From NCBI GenBank assembly GCA_037127255.1, contig JBANSL010000004.1, positions 75,600,627 to 75,664,626 of the forward strand: a DNA stretch of 64,000 nt, read 5' to 3'. Below the pieces are notes generated by a model, which was not told the DNA's origin, made no database searches, and worked only from the letters and a program-made list of their open reading frames with translations. Source of the stretch: Persicaria tinctoria. Lineage: Eukaryota; Streptophyta; Magnoliopsida; Caryophyllales; Polygonaceae. Below, in pieces: positions 20,469 through 32,883 of the stretch. The translations under genes were made by a program, and so were the position numbers. How positions within the stretch are numbered: the stretch's first letter is position 1; each line of letters starts with the position of its first letter.

Positions 20469-22053
20469 CTCGGTCACTCTTAATTCAAACTTTTGCATAT
20501 ATATATAATATATATTGTAATTATACATTTATACCTATATTTCTCTTGACTTCAGTTATTCAATTCAAATTTCGCACATATATGTTTCTTCATATCTCCC
20601 TTCCCTTGTTTGAAGACATCAACTAGTATAAGATATTAAGATGTATTCTTTAACGCCTTTGCCAATGATGTGGCCTCACTGCAACTGCAAAAGATAAAGG
20701 ACCAATCTTCAACTTATCAACCATACTTGATTAAGGACAGCATATAATTAATATAAACATGTTTACTCTTTTCTGATATAATAAATTTTTATAAATTAAA
20801 GTACAATAACAAATTAAAGTAATCCAAATCACATTCGAGTACTTCTTTGAGTAGCTCTAGCCAAGTACTTCTGATGTTTGGAGTGGCCTGGTATTGGTAT
20901 CGAATTTGATACCCATAGTAAACAAGAAATTCAGAAATCAAACCAATGAATGATGAATCTAAGGAACAAGTACACAAACCCAAATTATAAATGAAAACAC
21001 TTACCAAACACAAAACAAAACTTCACATAGGCACATGTGGCATGAACAATCACAATGGTATCCAACTGAAAGAAAACAACCCTCCAACAATCAAGCCAAT
21101 AACTCAATTACCAGCAAGATGAACAACACAGGTCATCTTCTCAGGAGCAAGAAAAGCAACCCTAGCAGTGTGACTCTCAAGGGGCAATGAACTTAGAATC
21201 TGTTCATCACAAGGAGTCAAACCTTGACCTTCAACCTCTGGGAAAAGCTGTTTAATTAACTTCTCCAGGAGTTCAAATAATACTTTAGAATTAAAAAGAA
21301 AAACTTAAAAATCTTTTGGTTGATTTGCAATGGGGACTAATTTTTTAATGCTGCAATAAATCCGTGTTGGTCGTCCATCTCATTCTTGTCATAGACCACC
21401 ATAGTTTGATGATGCCTCATTCAAACAATCAAACGTATAAAAAACATTACTGCAGTGGGGACTTTTTTTACCTTGAAAGCGTACAGTTTTCAGTGCAGCA
21501 ATTGATGTTTAAACTCGGAAGAGTATTGTCCATTGCAGACGCTCTGCTCTAAATGGAGGATTTGCATAGCACTCAACAGCCGCCGTGTTTATAGGATGCC
21601 TCCCTTTCTGAACCAGTCATCGGAAAACCAGTTAAAGATGACTAAAATGCAGACAGATCCAAGATCTTCAAAACCAAAATATAGTATTCAGGCTACAGTT
21701 ATTGTATTGTATCTACTTGTAAATGCTTCTACAATCCGAGATCAGGCTGATCTGGATTCTCTACAAAATGTTATCTCATCCGATTCCTGCCAGCTTGCAA
21801 ACTAGTACAAAATGTGCATAGGCAGCACTTACTGTCATAAACCTATGAATAGCAAATTCAAACTAAATGTCTACATATCTATTGGATAGGGGATCAGGTT
21901 GATCAGCAAGACCTTGATCCTGTGCCATTCCCCATCTCCCCGAGAATCAAGTCTCTTCATAGTCATGAAGAATCAGTCCCAGCCCAGCTCATCAGACGAT
22001 GAGCAGCCCGCTTCCAAACCCTGCTCTTCCCGACCCTGAATCTATGCTGCTGA
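20469..22053. other. 3' flank of the GIG1-like gene, no other gene seen
   Basis: AT-rich; about 20957 onward is the template of the duplicated segment at 2141-2596 and 9746-10229. Short frames have no protein-like features. Confidence 0.6.
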
Positions 22054-23694
22054 TCAGCGCATTGTCATCAGAGTTCGCATCTTCTTTTCCCTCTCGGCCC
22101 TCTTTGCAGCCGGTGTGTTCTGCATCCTGCGTTCTTCCTCCTTTAGAACTTCTCTCACTTTCTCAATTGAGCTCAGGAGCTTCTTCTCTGGTGTCATGGA
22201 GTCATTAGGCTTCTCACGAGCAATGCTTGCAACAATGCTCCAGGCTCGGCTGGTGGGTGAACGCTGTGGCTTCTTAGCAAAAGAAGCAGGAAGTGGTGTC
22301 TTGAATGAAATCTCGTGCTCAGGCTGAACACTTGGCGTTGCATTTTCATCCCGGACACGAAGAACAGTAGTTCTTTCACTGTTATGAATTTGGTCACTGG
22401 TACCTTCATTGTTGTCAGTTTGAGATTCACTCTCACTGGCCTCACGGGCTCTTCTCCTCTCAATGGCCTGTTGCATCAACATGTTTGTTAGTCTCAGGTA
22501 GAAAATTATACAGTAGCAAAAGCTGAAAGGAAAACGAAGCCAATTATTCAAACAAGCCAGAAGGAAAATGTTGGTTGCAGCATCTTTGAAAAACTAGGGA
22601 ACTAAAACCTCACCAGCTTAACAATTTTATAGCCTGACCATTCCAAAAACAGAGTGAATAAAGGACTGATTATATGGAAAGATCATTTCAAATTTCATTA
22701 TTGATGTACTCAATGCCTCAAAGATGGATAAAATAGATACTTAACAAATTAGAAACCCAAATTAATTGCATCATCAATACTACAGCAGTCATTTTTGCCT
22801 GATTGAGTTACCAGTCACCATATAGGTTATAGTGTCTGCTTCTCAATCTCAAATTACAGCCTATTTGAATTGCAATTACAATGGAATTACAGCCAATTAT
22901 TCAATCTCAAATCACAACAAACACCATTTTTCCAGAACGGTAACAGAACTTAAACTCTGATGAAGATCCCATCACCCCTCTTAGGAGCCACTAGTTGAAT
23001 TAATAAATAAATAAAACTATTTATAGCAGAAGATTTAATCTAAAAAGACTGCAAATAACACATCAAGATGACCAAACAATTAACAATGACGTCCAAAGAG
23101 AACCACTTCTAGGATAGCAAGAAAGTGATCCCAATGTTCCAATACTTGAAGACATTAATAGGAAAGCAATACAATGAACACCAATCAACATTGCAAACAC
23201 ATAAACAGAAAATTTAACGTGCATAGAGTAATAAATACTTTTAATCATAAGCAAATTCATCCAAAAGATTATCGAGTCGAAAACATAAAACATGCGGATA
23301 AGATCATAAATAGGTGGAATTATACCCTCACTACAGCAGTTATGTCCCGGAGAGGTGTCCTGGGGTACCATGAACGCAACCCGCTACCTGCAAGCCAAGC
23401 ATCTCTGCCCCGTGCACGCCTCACTGGCCTTGTCCTCGAATATCCGCGGCCCATTGGAGACCTGCGAGAATTCCAGCCTCGTCCATGCACCGACGTCCTA
23501 ATCCCAGACATTCCTGTGCCTACTGGACTATCCACAGCTCCCGCTCCACTAGATCCAGGCTCATTTCGGACAGGAGTACCGAGTCCTCGGTGTAACCCCG
23601 GTTCGTCGACTATGAGACCGACCCTGCGGGCGGCGTTTGGGATAAGCGTGGATATGTCGATCGGCCTTGCCAATCTATCTCTAGATAACGACAT
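22054..23694 (-). CDS. GIG1-like: APC/C inhibitor of the GIG1/OSD1/UVI4 (POLYCHOME) family
   Basis: Exon 1 is 23694-23326 and exon 2 is 22467-22054 (donor AGG|GTATAA, acceptor CAACAG|GCC), giving 260 residues; the family is usually about 240-260. These plant proteins bind and restrain the anaphase-promoting complex, controlling meiotic exit and endoreduplication. Visible motifs: an N-terminal SRDRLARP-like block; the D-box region YPRTPLRDITAVVRAIERRR spanning the splice junction (RxxL at ~112-115); an RDEN at ~162-165 where relatives have a GxEN box; the conserved C-terminal TPEKKLLSSIEKV...RTLMTMR with its terminal Met-Arg (MR) tail, which mimics APC/C activators. The first residues and splice junction fit the family, so I judge the gene intact. 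The promoter lies to the right (23695-24460), with a ga/gg-rich leader near 24260-24340. Confidence 0.92.
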
Positions 23695-25520
23695 CTCTTA
23701 CGAATCTACAGGCCAAATGGAAGTGCGTTAAGCCATATGAATCAAGATTGAATAAGCAGCGTAGCACAAACGATACATTTCCGCGAATCTAGAATTGAAA
23801 CGAAAGCATACATAATTCCACCAAAACGAGGTCCTTACACCTATTTGACGACAAATGCTTAAAGATTGACAGTATCAACAGTTCTCCCTAACTTACTATT
23901 CGTAAATCAAGCAATCTCCAAAATTTAATTCAGATTCAGCTATAATTAGCGCCGAAAAATCTACCAAATGCACCAGACAGCCAGAGATTCGCCAAAACAT
24001 ACCAGAAAAAACACATGTGGTGATTTAATGCTTAAAGATTGAGAGTATTAACCGTTCTCTCGGAGCTACTACTAGCAAATCAAGCAATTTCCGAAAAAAT
24101 GAAATGAGATTCAGCAATCATCACCGCCAGAAAATCTAAGAAATGGACCAGATAGCCGGAGATCCGCCGGAATCAACATTCAACAAGATAGAAGGAATAC
24201 ATACCAGAAAAACCTTGGGAGAAGCTTTGAAGCGCTGAGAAGAAGCTAGGGTTGAGGGAAGCTTCTTGATTCGGGATAGAGAGAGAGGGGAAGGGGGGAC
24301 AAATTTCTAGAGAGAGAAACAGTTTGGGGGGGAATGGCAAATTGAAATGAGGGCTCTCACGAGTATTTTAAAGCAAGATTAGGAGAGTGGGGGAATGAAC
24401 TGAGCAAAAAAAAAAAGCTTCTGGGTTTAAAATTTTCAATTTTCATTTTCAGTTCAAAATTTGGATGGAGCGTGTGGAAGTCTGAACGAGAGGCGGGGCA
24501 GAGTTGTGTTTGAAATTGTGTTGAAATTACCAAGTTACCCTTCTCCGACAGAGAGCTGGGCCTTGGGCCTGTATCTATATGTGGTCTTCTTTAGTTCTCT
24601 TGTGAAATGTAAACTGTATGTTTGGGTGGATCACAAGGATCAAGTTTATGATGGGCGGGGGGGTATTTAGCGAGTTCTTTTATTCCTTTTATTAATTTAA
24701 TTTTTTTGTTTTTACTTTTAAATTAGGGTTTGTGAGGGGGAGGGGGCTGGGGGATAGGAGGGGGGACAAGGTTAAGGACAGGGGATTTGGCTCCGTATTT
24801 AGCACTGTGAGCTTAACCGCTCGAGATCAGATCGGAAAAAAAAAATCAACTCAAGATTAAGGACGGGCGTGGAACGGGGGTTGTTTCATATCTCATTAAT
24901 TTTTGCGGAATAAGACTAAGACATAATTTACTTTTTTTTAGTTGAATCCCGTGTGGGTCTTTTGACTCTTTTCCCTCGCATGATGAGACGGCTGACAGAC
25001 ATTGTTTCTTAAATAAAAATATACGAGAATTTTGTGAGGTAACTCTGGGGTTTCGCGTAATTCTCGTGGTAAACAAAGATTTCAGATATTTCACCTACAC
25101 CTCTGGGATTTCGAAATTTTTTGTCTCGCGCCCAAAAGTTTGACTTTGTCCAAAAATCGTGGTTTTAAAGTTTGTGAAGGATGAGTAGTGTAATATTAAC
25201 AAAGTTTGTGGAGGTAATACACAAATACTACCAGTTTCAACCTTACTTGAGCGAGAGACGAACAGAAAGAGAAGGAGACGAACAGAATACGCACATGTGC
25301 GATAGCAGACGGAGGGAGACGAAGTGCAGAGGCGGCAGGCTGACGGGCAACTAGTGACTCCCAAGGGGCGGCGACAGAGAGAGGGGCGGTGCGGGCAGTG
25401 GCTCTTTTAGCTGGTTCCAGCCTTAAGGTGAGTATACTTGCCTTTCGAAAATTTTGAATTTGAATAGGTTTTTTTTCGAAATTTCAAGATCATATATATC
25501 AATTTACTTCTTATTGAGTG
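23695..25520. other. GIG1-like promoter/leader and unassigned sequence
   Basis: 24190-24350 contains purine-rich 'gagagagaggggaagggggg' typical of a plant 5' UTR read from the minus strand. From 24470 to 25440 there is no convincing exon. 25375-25434 is GC-rich and ends in 'taag|gtgagt', a donor-like sequence that may belong to a leader exon of the PMD element further right. Confidence 0.45.
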
Positions 25521-25529
25521 GATTAGTGA

Positions 25530-26305
25530 TATAGGGTGTGAAATCCAACTCAAATCATGGTTTGAAGCTTCGAATTTCGAATTATAAATTTTAGGGTTTG
25601 GGTCTGAAAAAATTGGGGGTTTTTTTTGTAGTTGCTTGTAGGAAATGTTTGTTTGATTTTGTTTATGGTGGGGTAAAATGTACGTTTGTTTGATCTTCTA
25701 TGATGGCTGAACTTTGATCTTGTTTATGGTAATGGGCGTGTAAAAAAAATCAGCAAAAATGTTTATGGTTTGTAATGGATGTTGTCTATCGTAATGGATC
25801 TCTACTTGGGACTTTTGGATTCATCTGTATGAAATATATCGTCACCTCTTTGACGTACAATCTCTTGATCAAGCTCTTCTTTCCACTTTTTTCTATGTCT
25901 CTGAATAACTCATGTTGCAGTAACAGATATTTTCTCAGAACAATCACAAACAAATTGTTTTCAAGACTATATATGTAGTGAGAAACACGTCTAGCAATGA
26001 CACACTCGTTACCATACATTGATGGATCAATCAAAGTATCAAAGATTTCAGATAAACCAAAACCAATACCAAAATTTTCATACATTTCAGATAAACCAAA
26101 ACCAAAAAACCTTAAACAAACATTTCTCACACTCATTACCATACACCGATAGATAATTCGAAATTGAAAGCTTAAAATTCACAATTCAAAGCTTAGACAA
26201 ACAACAACCATAAAAACCCCAAAATTTTCAGACCCCTAACCCTAAAATCCACAATTTGAAATTCGAAGCTTTAAACCATGATTTGAGCTCGATATCACAC
26301 CCCCA
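25530..26305. repeat. ~110-bp inverted repeat bounding a 0.78-kb segment
   Basis: Plus-strand 25533-25640 (agggtgtgaaatccaactca, then aaatcatggtttgaagcttcg) matches the reverse complement of about 26195-26305 (gggggtgtgatatcgagctc, then aaatcatggtttaaagcttc). Similarity continues through 'attttagggtt' and 'gtctgaaaa'. Inside, 'tttcagataaaccaaaacca' is repeated twice near 26047-26108. It is either a MITE or the 5' end region of the PMD element that follows. No coding signal. Confidence 0.7.
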
Positions 26306-26694
26306 ACGGACGTCGAATGAGCAAGAGTAGGGTAACCGAACGAGATGTACCCCATGACACCTTGGAGACATAGGCGTGGACGTCGAGGGAGACAAATATC
26401 AGAGGACGTCGAGGAGCAAGAGGAGGGCAACCGAACGAGATGCACAACCTCCAGATAACCTAAGCTGGAGATCAAATCGGCTCGTGCAGTCGATCCTCGC
26501 CAATATCATACATGTTGACACCGGTTGCCCGTTGGAGAACGACGTCATCGGGAAGAAGAGCTAACAAAAATCACATCGCCGTGAAATTGTGGAAGCATCC
26601 ATTCAAGGTACAATATCAAATATCAACAAATCACTTCAATCACGAATAAATGACTTGTTTTTTAACTATGATTGTAAAATTTCGAATTGTGTAA

Positions 26695-27520
26695 TAGATG
26701 AGGACGCGAGCCTTTCACGGTCCATAAGAAGGATGCATGGTTGGGCAAGATGAAAATTGTGTGCAATGAGGCGAGGGAGAAGAAAGAGGCATGGGTTCAG
26801 TTGGTCGATCGTACTCCCTTACCGGGCTTGCTGACTTTGCCGGTTAAGGGCATCGATCATGCATTAATTGAATAGTTCACTGATCGTTGGTGGCCGGAGA
26901 CCAACACGTTTCACATGCCATATGAGGAGATGACGATCACCCTGCATGACGTCTACGAGCTCTTTGGCTCCTATAAACGGTGAGCGCATGGGGGTCATGT
27001 TCGACACTGCGTGGAGAAAACTTTGCATAAGGGCTGAGGCAGATCTTCGGTTATGACGAGGCTAAAACATACATCAAGAATAAGAAGATTCCAATCATAG
27101 AGATCGACTCAAAGTTGATTGAGTTGCGGGATGACTCTGCGTGATCGTATGAGAGGATTGCATCTGTGTATCACATTCTTCTTCGACGAGTCTTGTGTAT
27201 CGGTCAGTTACAAAGTGTGTAACTGGCGTTGCTCGTCTACCACCATGGGCGGACTCCCCATATGTCTTGGGGCACCGGCTTGCTTGCCCACTTTTACAGA
27301 CGCCTCGGAGAGGCATATGGGGGGAATCCAAGGGCATTAGCGGCTTCTCGTCTCTACTCCATGTAAGTCTTGTTTGCTTTTATTTGTTTGTAATTTGGAA
27401 AATTGTGTACATGATACTTAGCAATTTATGTTTATACTTGCAGACTGCAGTGCTGGATTTGGACGTATTTTATGAAGTTACACAGACATTCAGCGCGGAG
27501 TTTGATGCTCGTGAGTGATC
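26695..27520 (+). pseudogene. Plant mobile domain (PMD, MAIN-like) transposon gene, N-terminal and central part
   Basis: Degenerate frames read TPLPGLLTLPVKGIDHALIE, FTDRWWPETNTFHMPYEEMT, ITLHDVYELFG, then after a frameshift PINGERMGVMFDTAWRK, then SYERIASVYHILLRRVL, HGRTPHMSWGTGLLAHFYRR, and after an intron LDVFYEVTQTFSAEFDA. This is the plant mobile domain, which occurs in MAIN/MAIL proteins and in Mutator- and Gypsy-type elements. At least three in-frame stops (for example TAG near 26872, TGA near 27142, TAA near 27218) and a frameshift near 26971 disable it. Confidence 0.8.
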
Positions 27521-28668
27521 AGCGGAAAGCGACCCACCACCGAGAGGAGAAAACTCGTAATCAACGGGTATCACTCTTTTACTACTGTGCTTTATTATAC
27601 TCTATGATGGTTACCGAGGTACAAATACATTCCAATTAATTTCTATTGATCTAAATATATGTAACTCTGCTCAACATTGTGCACATAACATGTGACTTAG
27701 CAAGCATATCCATTGATCACATACGATATTTTAGTTGCATCGTCCTATAGAGGGACGATCAAGTGCTTAGGCCTGGAGGAGATGTACCACCTTGATCGCG
27801 TTTTGAGACAGTTGGATCGGAGTGATACGATCCCAGTTGAGCACCTCATCCAACATGTGTAGGTCAGCATGAATATTACGGGCATTAATTACAGCATTGG
27901 ATTCGCCCCTCATACTTGCAAGTGGGAGGATCGTGTGAACTACCTCATGTGCACTCATCACACATACGCAAAAAAACATCACCCTTTTGATTTTTTAACA
28001 CCCTACCATTCTCCAAAATAAAAACCCAACAAAAACAAATAACAACGCCCCCGTTCTCCCAACCTTTTAATCGAACACCCTACTGTTGTTCTTCGCTGGA
28101 GATTTCCATGATAGTGGTTGAGTTGATAAATTTGTTCTCAGCCGAGATATCCATCGATGAGTGGTCGGGAAGGGTGGGCTCCAAAGAAACTGGTTCCTTG
28201 TCACCCCCTCCAGGCTCCGGCTATCCGTCAGGTTCATATTCCTCTACCTCTTCGCCCGATTGATGACGACGGTGCTGCTATGGACGGTGATTACCACGAA
28301 CGCGTTTCCGGCAGATGTACCCGAAGGCGGGTACACCTGTATGACCACTGTCGAGCGGTGGTCGGCGGCTACCTCGGGCTCGGGAGCAGTCGAAGTTCCC
28401 TCGACGGTGGGAACGGGAGTAGCTTGGTCGAACTGAGCGGGATTCGCCGGCGGGAGTCAGTTGGCCGATCCATCAGATTCTTGGGGATGTGCTCTTTTCA
28501 TGGTAATGGTTGTAAGAACGAGTAGGGCTACTGCCTACTGGCCTAGGGTACGGGTAAAGGATTGTAGGGTACGAGTGTATTGGGTACTGGATTTGGAAAT
28601 ATTTGATGAAGTTACACGGGCATTCAGCGCGGAGTTTGATAATTGTGAATGATCAGCAAAAAAGGGCC

Positions 28669-29704
28669 TGATACGGGGTTAGCCGTTTGGTGGTCCGATC
28701 TTCGACAACAAGCAAGAACTAAACAAGAACAAGAACGCAGCAATGTAAGACTCCAAGAACTCGATCAAGAATTGATCAAGAACTCAAGAAAGACACGAAA
28801 ACAGTAAGAACAAAAGAGAAAGACTCGAAATTGAATGTAAGAATGGAAAGACACGACCTGATATGGACTGAGTCGATCTATGCAGAACAAGATAAAGACC
28901 CCAAGCCTCCTCAGAGGGTAGGAACCAATACCAATGCCTACACAACCCGCCTCTACAATCCGACACAATCAAGCGGACAACTTGAAGCACCAGAAGGGGG
29001 CTTGTGGATACTAGATTCACCAAGTCTTGCGAAGTTGATGAACGGCAAAGCAAACCAAGTTAGATCAAACCAATTCGATGATCAACGAGCACAACTCTAG
29101 TTGGATCAACAAGACACTCCATGTGTTTCACACAATTTGAGAGATCTAAATTCTATTCATAATGTTCTAATTGAATTACAATAGGAGAACTCAGAATATA
29201 TAGGCCACGCAGGGCTGTTGGGCCGAGTTAGATGATAGAATAAGATAAAACTAACATCTAATGGAAATAATAAAAATAACCTTAAAGTTTCCTAAAATAA
29301 CTTAAGTAAAAGAAATACTAAAAATAGGAAATAAACATAATGTTCAAGACTTAATTAAAATCCCGTCAAAACAGTGACAGCTTGCAAAGATGTGCATTTT
29401 CGGCCAATTTCGATGTCGAATCTGGAAAAACCTTCAACAGAAAAGTTGTAGATCTCTTCGTCCTCGTTCCAACAAGATATGGCACGCTTCAATCCGATAA
29501 ATATTGAATCCGTACGACCCATTTTACAGAGACGTCGAAAAGCTGTCAAACTTCTGAACGAGAGTCTAAAACGTGATTAATCCAAGCTTGCACCTTTGGA
29601 GCATCTCCCATGGTGGAGCCTTCTTCTTCTTCTTGAGGATGACTTCCTTCTCACGAGCTCGAATCATAGGTGTGTCCGGAGGTGTCTTGGATGGTCCCGC
29701 ATCA
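28669..29704 (-). mobile_element. Solo LTR inside the PMD array
   Basis: 1,036 bp with TG...CA ends (TGATACGGGG... CCCGCATCA) and a perfect 5-bp target-site duplication gggcc (28664-28668 and 29705-29709). No internal retrotransposon sequence remains, so LTR-LTR recombination removed it. Its right end matches both inverted ends of the element at 48981-49842, so the two belong to one family; by that comparison the LTR reads TGATGCGGGACC... on the minus strand. Confidence 0.85.
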
Positions 29705-30270
29705 GGGCCCACCACCGAGAGGAGAAGACTCCCAATCAACGGGAATTACTCTTTTACTATCGTGTTCTATTAGACTATATGATGGTTACCGAGGTACAAA
29801 TCTATTCCAATTAATTTCTATTGATCTAAATATATGCAACTCTCCTCAACATTGTGTACGTGACATGTGACTTGGCAAGCATATCCATTGATTAGAGACG
29901 AGATTTTACTTGCATCGTCCTATAGAGGGACGATCAAGTGCTTAGACCCGGAGGAGATTACCACCTTGATCGCGTTTTGAGACAGTTGGATCGGAGTGAT
30001 ACGATCCCAATTGAGCACCTCATCCAACATGTGTAGGTTAGCATGAATATTACGGGCATTAATTACAGCATTGGATTCGCCCCTCATACTTGCAATCGCC
30101 CCTCATACTTGCAAGTGGGAGAACCGTGTGAATCACCGATGCACACTCATCACACACAAAAAAAAAACATCACCCTTTTGATTTTTTAACACCCTACCAT
30201 TCTCCAAAATAAAAACCCAACAAAAACAAAAAACAACGCCCCCGTCCTCCCAACCTTTTAATCGAACACC

Positions 30271-30624
30271 CTACTGTTGTTCTTTGCCGGAGATTTCCGT
30301 GGTAGTGGTTGAGTTGATAGATTTGTTCTCAGCCAAGATATCCATCGATGAGTGGTCGGGAAGGGTGGGCTCCAAAGAAACTGGCTCCTTGTCGTCCTTC
30401 TTAACTGGACTCCCAACCTCAGTCTCCTTCTTCTCCCTTTTCGGGCTCTGGCTCCCCGTCGGGTTCGGATTCCTCTGCCTCCCCGCCCGATTAACGACGA
30501 TGGTGTCGCTATGGACGGTGATGACCACGGCGGCGTTTTCGGCAGGTGTACCCGAAGGCGGGTACACCTGTATAATCACTGTCGGGCGGTGGTCGGCGGC
30601 TACCTCGGGCTCGGGAGCAGCCAA
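30271..30624 (-). CDS. Antisense open frame repeated in each PMD unit, unknown
   Basis: 117 residues on the minus strand: MAAPEPEVAADHRPTVIIQV, then NRAGRQRNPNPTGSQSPKRE, then KETEVGSPVKKDDKEPVSLE and a Ser/Thr-rich tail. The same frame is kept in the copy at 31433-31684 and partly at 28090-28520. The composition (charged, Lys/Glu/Ser-rich, ordered like a linker) is more protein-like than the opposite strand. No domain is recognised. It may be an exon of the PMD element's second gene or a captured fragment. Confidence 0.35.
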   Translation of the reverse strand: MAAPEPEVAADHRPTVIIQVYPPSGTPAENAAVVITVHSDTIVVNRAGRQRNPNPTGSQSPKREKKETEVGSPVKKDDKEPVSLEPTLPDHSSMDILAENKSINSTTTTEISGKEQQ

Positions 30625-31705
30625 AGTTCCCTCGATGGCGGGAACGGGAGTAGCTTGGTCGAGCCGAGCGGGATTCGCCGACGCAAGTCGGTTGACCGAT
30701 CCGTCAGATTCTTAGGGATGTGGTCTTTTCATGGTCATGGTTGTAGGAACGGGTACGGCTACTGCGTACTGGCCTAGGGTACGGGTAACGGATTGTAGGG
30801 TAGGAGTGTATAGGGTACTGGATTTGGACATATTTGATGAAGTTACAGGGGCATTCAGCGCGGAGTTTGATTATTGTGAATTATCAGCAAAAAAACGGCC
30901 CACCACCGAGAGAAGAAGACTCCCAATCAACGGGGATTACTCTTTTACTACCGTGCTCTATTAGACTATACGATGGTTACGGAGGTACAAATCTATTCCA
31001 ATTAAGTTCTATTAATCTAAATATATGCAACTCTGCTCAACATTGTGTACATGGCATGTGATTTGGCAATCATATCCATTGATCAGACACGAGATTTTAC
31101 TTGGATCGTCATATAGAGGGACGATCAAGTGCTTAGATCTGGAGGAGATGTACCAACTTTATCGCGTTTTGAGACAGTTGGATCGGAGTGATACGATCCC
31201 AGTTGAGCACCTCATCTAACATGTGTAGGTCAGCATGAATATTACGGGCATTAATTACAGCATTGGATTCGCCCCTGATACTTGCAAGTGGGAGGACCGT
31301 GTGAACCACCGATGCGCACTCATCACACATACGCAAAAAAAACATCAATGCGTGAACCAACAAAAAAAAAACCCAACAAAAATAAAAAACAACGCCCCCG
31401 TTCTCCCAACCTTTTGATCGAACACCCTACTGTTATTCTTCATTGGAGATTTCCATGGTAGTGGTTGAGTTGATAGATTTGTGCTCAGCCGAGATATCCA
31501 TCGATGAGTGGTCAGGAAGGGTGGGCTCCAAAGAAATTGATTCTTTGTCGTCCTTCTTAACCGGACTCCCGACCTCAGTCTCTTTCTCCTCTCTTTCCGG
31601 GCTCCGGCTACCCGTCGGGTTCAGAATACTCTGCCTCTCCGTCCGATTGATGACGACGGTGCCGCTGTGGACGATGATGACCACGACGGCGTTTCCGGCT
31701 GGTAT

Positions 31706-32245
31706 TTAGATCTGGAGGAGATGTACCACCTTGATCGGGAGGAGATGTACCACATTGATTGTGTTTTAAGATAGTTGGATCGGAGTGATACGATCCCAGT
31801 TGAGTACACAATCTAGCATGTGTAGGTCAACATGAATATTACGAGCATTAATTACGACATTGGATTCACCCCTGATACTTGCAAGTGGGAGGACCGTGTG
31901 AACTACCGATTCGCACTCATCACGCAGACGCAATGGGAGACAATTATGTGGCCAACAACAACGGATTACATGTCTTGGTACCAAAGACATGGTCATCCTT
32001 TCGTCTTCAGATCGTCGTTTGAGAAGCAGATTGCCATCCATCAAGGCCGTTGCCTCCCGAGATAAGCGTCTACTATCCAATTGGAGCCCGTTCATCATGC
32101 ATGTCGCCTGCAGCTCATCATGTCGATATTGTTGGAATACAAAGATCAAGGTGTGCCCCCCGACGTCTGAGCAGTTGAATGACATCATTTCCATCGGGCT
32201 TGGTAAGCTTAATCCGTCAGAGGTTGATTTGCCACACACTTAGCC
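31706..32245 (+). pseudogene. PMD gene, C-terminal part
   Basis: The final, partial unit extends beyond the tandem copies: NITSINYDIGFTPDTCKWED, RVNYRFALITQTQWETIMWP, then YMSWYQRHGHPFVFRSS. This resembles the 'Y..WY...HPF' end of plant mobile domains. Frames break afterwards. It is probably the native 3' end of the gene that begins at 26695. Confidence 0.65.
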
Positions 32246-32785
32246 ATCTCAGAGACAATAGTTCGCTTCTACTTTGGATAAGTATTTTATCATTCAAATA
32301 GGATTCTTGAACAATAGTTTGTTGATTTCATGGAGATGCCTGCAGAAATGTCATGTTGTTGGTGTTATCCAATTAACCATGTTTATGATAGAAGATCATT
32401 TCTCTACACTCTTCTTAGCTATGCCCTCTAAGGCTCAACGTAGAACTCTAATGTGATGTTGTTGGAGTTATCTTGAGCAGGTTGAAATTTGACTAGGTAT
32501 ATTTCAGACTTGTATTTTGCAAACTGATATTGATCAATGCATATATAGGGAATTTGGGGCAAATTTTATTGTAATATAAAATATACATGAATGATGAATA
32601 ATGCACGAGGGTGGATGAATTGCTAAGTTCATACACAACTAAATCCGACTTTGCTTGTAGGGAGGTTACTGAAATCGCAAAGCACTGAAAGTCGATGGTC
32701 AAAATATGTATCATGATCGAGATTAACATACCCCCAAATTAAATCTAAACTAATGGGGATCTCCATAATTGATTTTCCATAATGT
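32246..32785. other. Intergenic, no gene seen
   Basis: AT-rich; no exon, repeat or RNA signature recognised. Confidence 0.5.
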
Positions 32786-32870
32786 ATTTCCTTGCCAAAT
32801 CTCTTTAGCGACAAAACGCAATTTTCAGCGATGAAAATTTTCCCCGCTAATAAGCATTTCTGTTGTAGTG
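32786..32870. mobile_element. One end of a CACTA (En/Spm) transposon
   Basis: On the minus strand the terminus reads CACTACAACAGAAATGCTTA, followed by AGCGGGG and repeated 'TTTTCA(T/G)CGCTGAAAATT / TGTCGCTAAA' subterminal motifs, the hallmark of plant CACTA elements. No matching CACTACAA end was found on the other side within the window, so the element is truncated. Confidence 0.75.
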
Positions 32871-32883
32871 CTCAAGACAGTCA

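Larger units (their letters stand above)
27465..31705 (+). repeat. Tandem array of ~1.15-kb units from the PMD element
   Basis: Three successive copies of the same block are visible. 'cattcagcgcggagtttgat' recurs at 27489, 28621 and 30851. 'gggacgatcaagtgctta' recurs near 27752, 29927 and 31119. 'ccatcgatgagtggtcgg' recurs near 28151, 30344 and 31501. After removing the 1,041-bp LTR insertion plus target copy, the unit is about 1.13-1.19 kb. Each unit spans a PMD exon (DRVLRQLDRSDTIPVEHLI, NITGINYSIGF), an AT/A-rich linker and a GC-rich segment with an antisense open frame. Confidence 0.88.

Noticed and set aside
23174..23731. 185-codon plus-strand frame opposite GIG1 exon 1
   Set aside because: The minus-strand reading has the family motifs and splices correctly; the plus frame is a shadow.
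25095..25364. 89-codon minus-strand frame
   Set aside because: Cys/Ser/Leu-rich with no motif and no splice support; not annotated.
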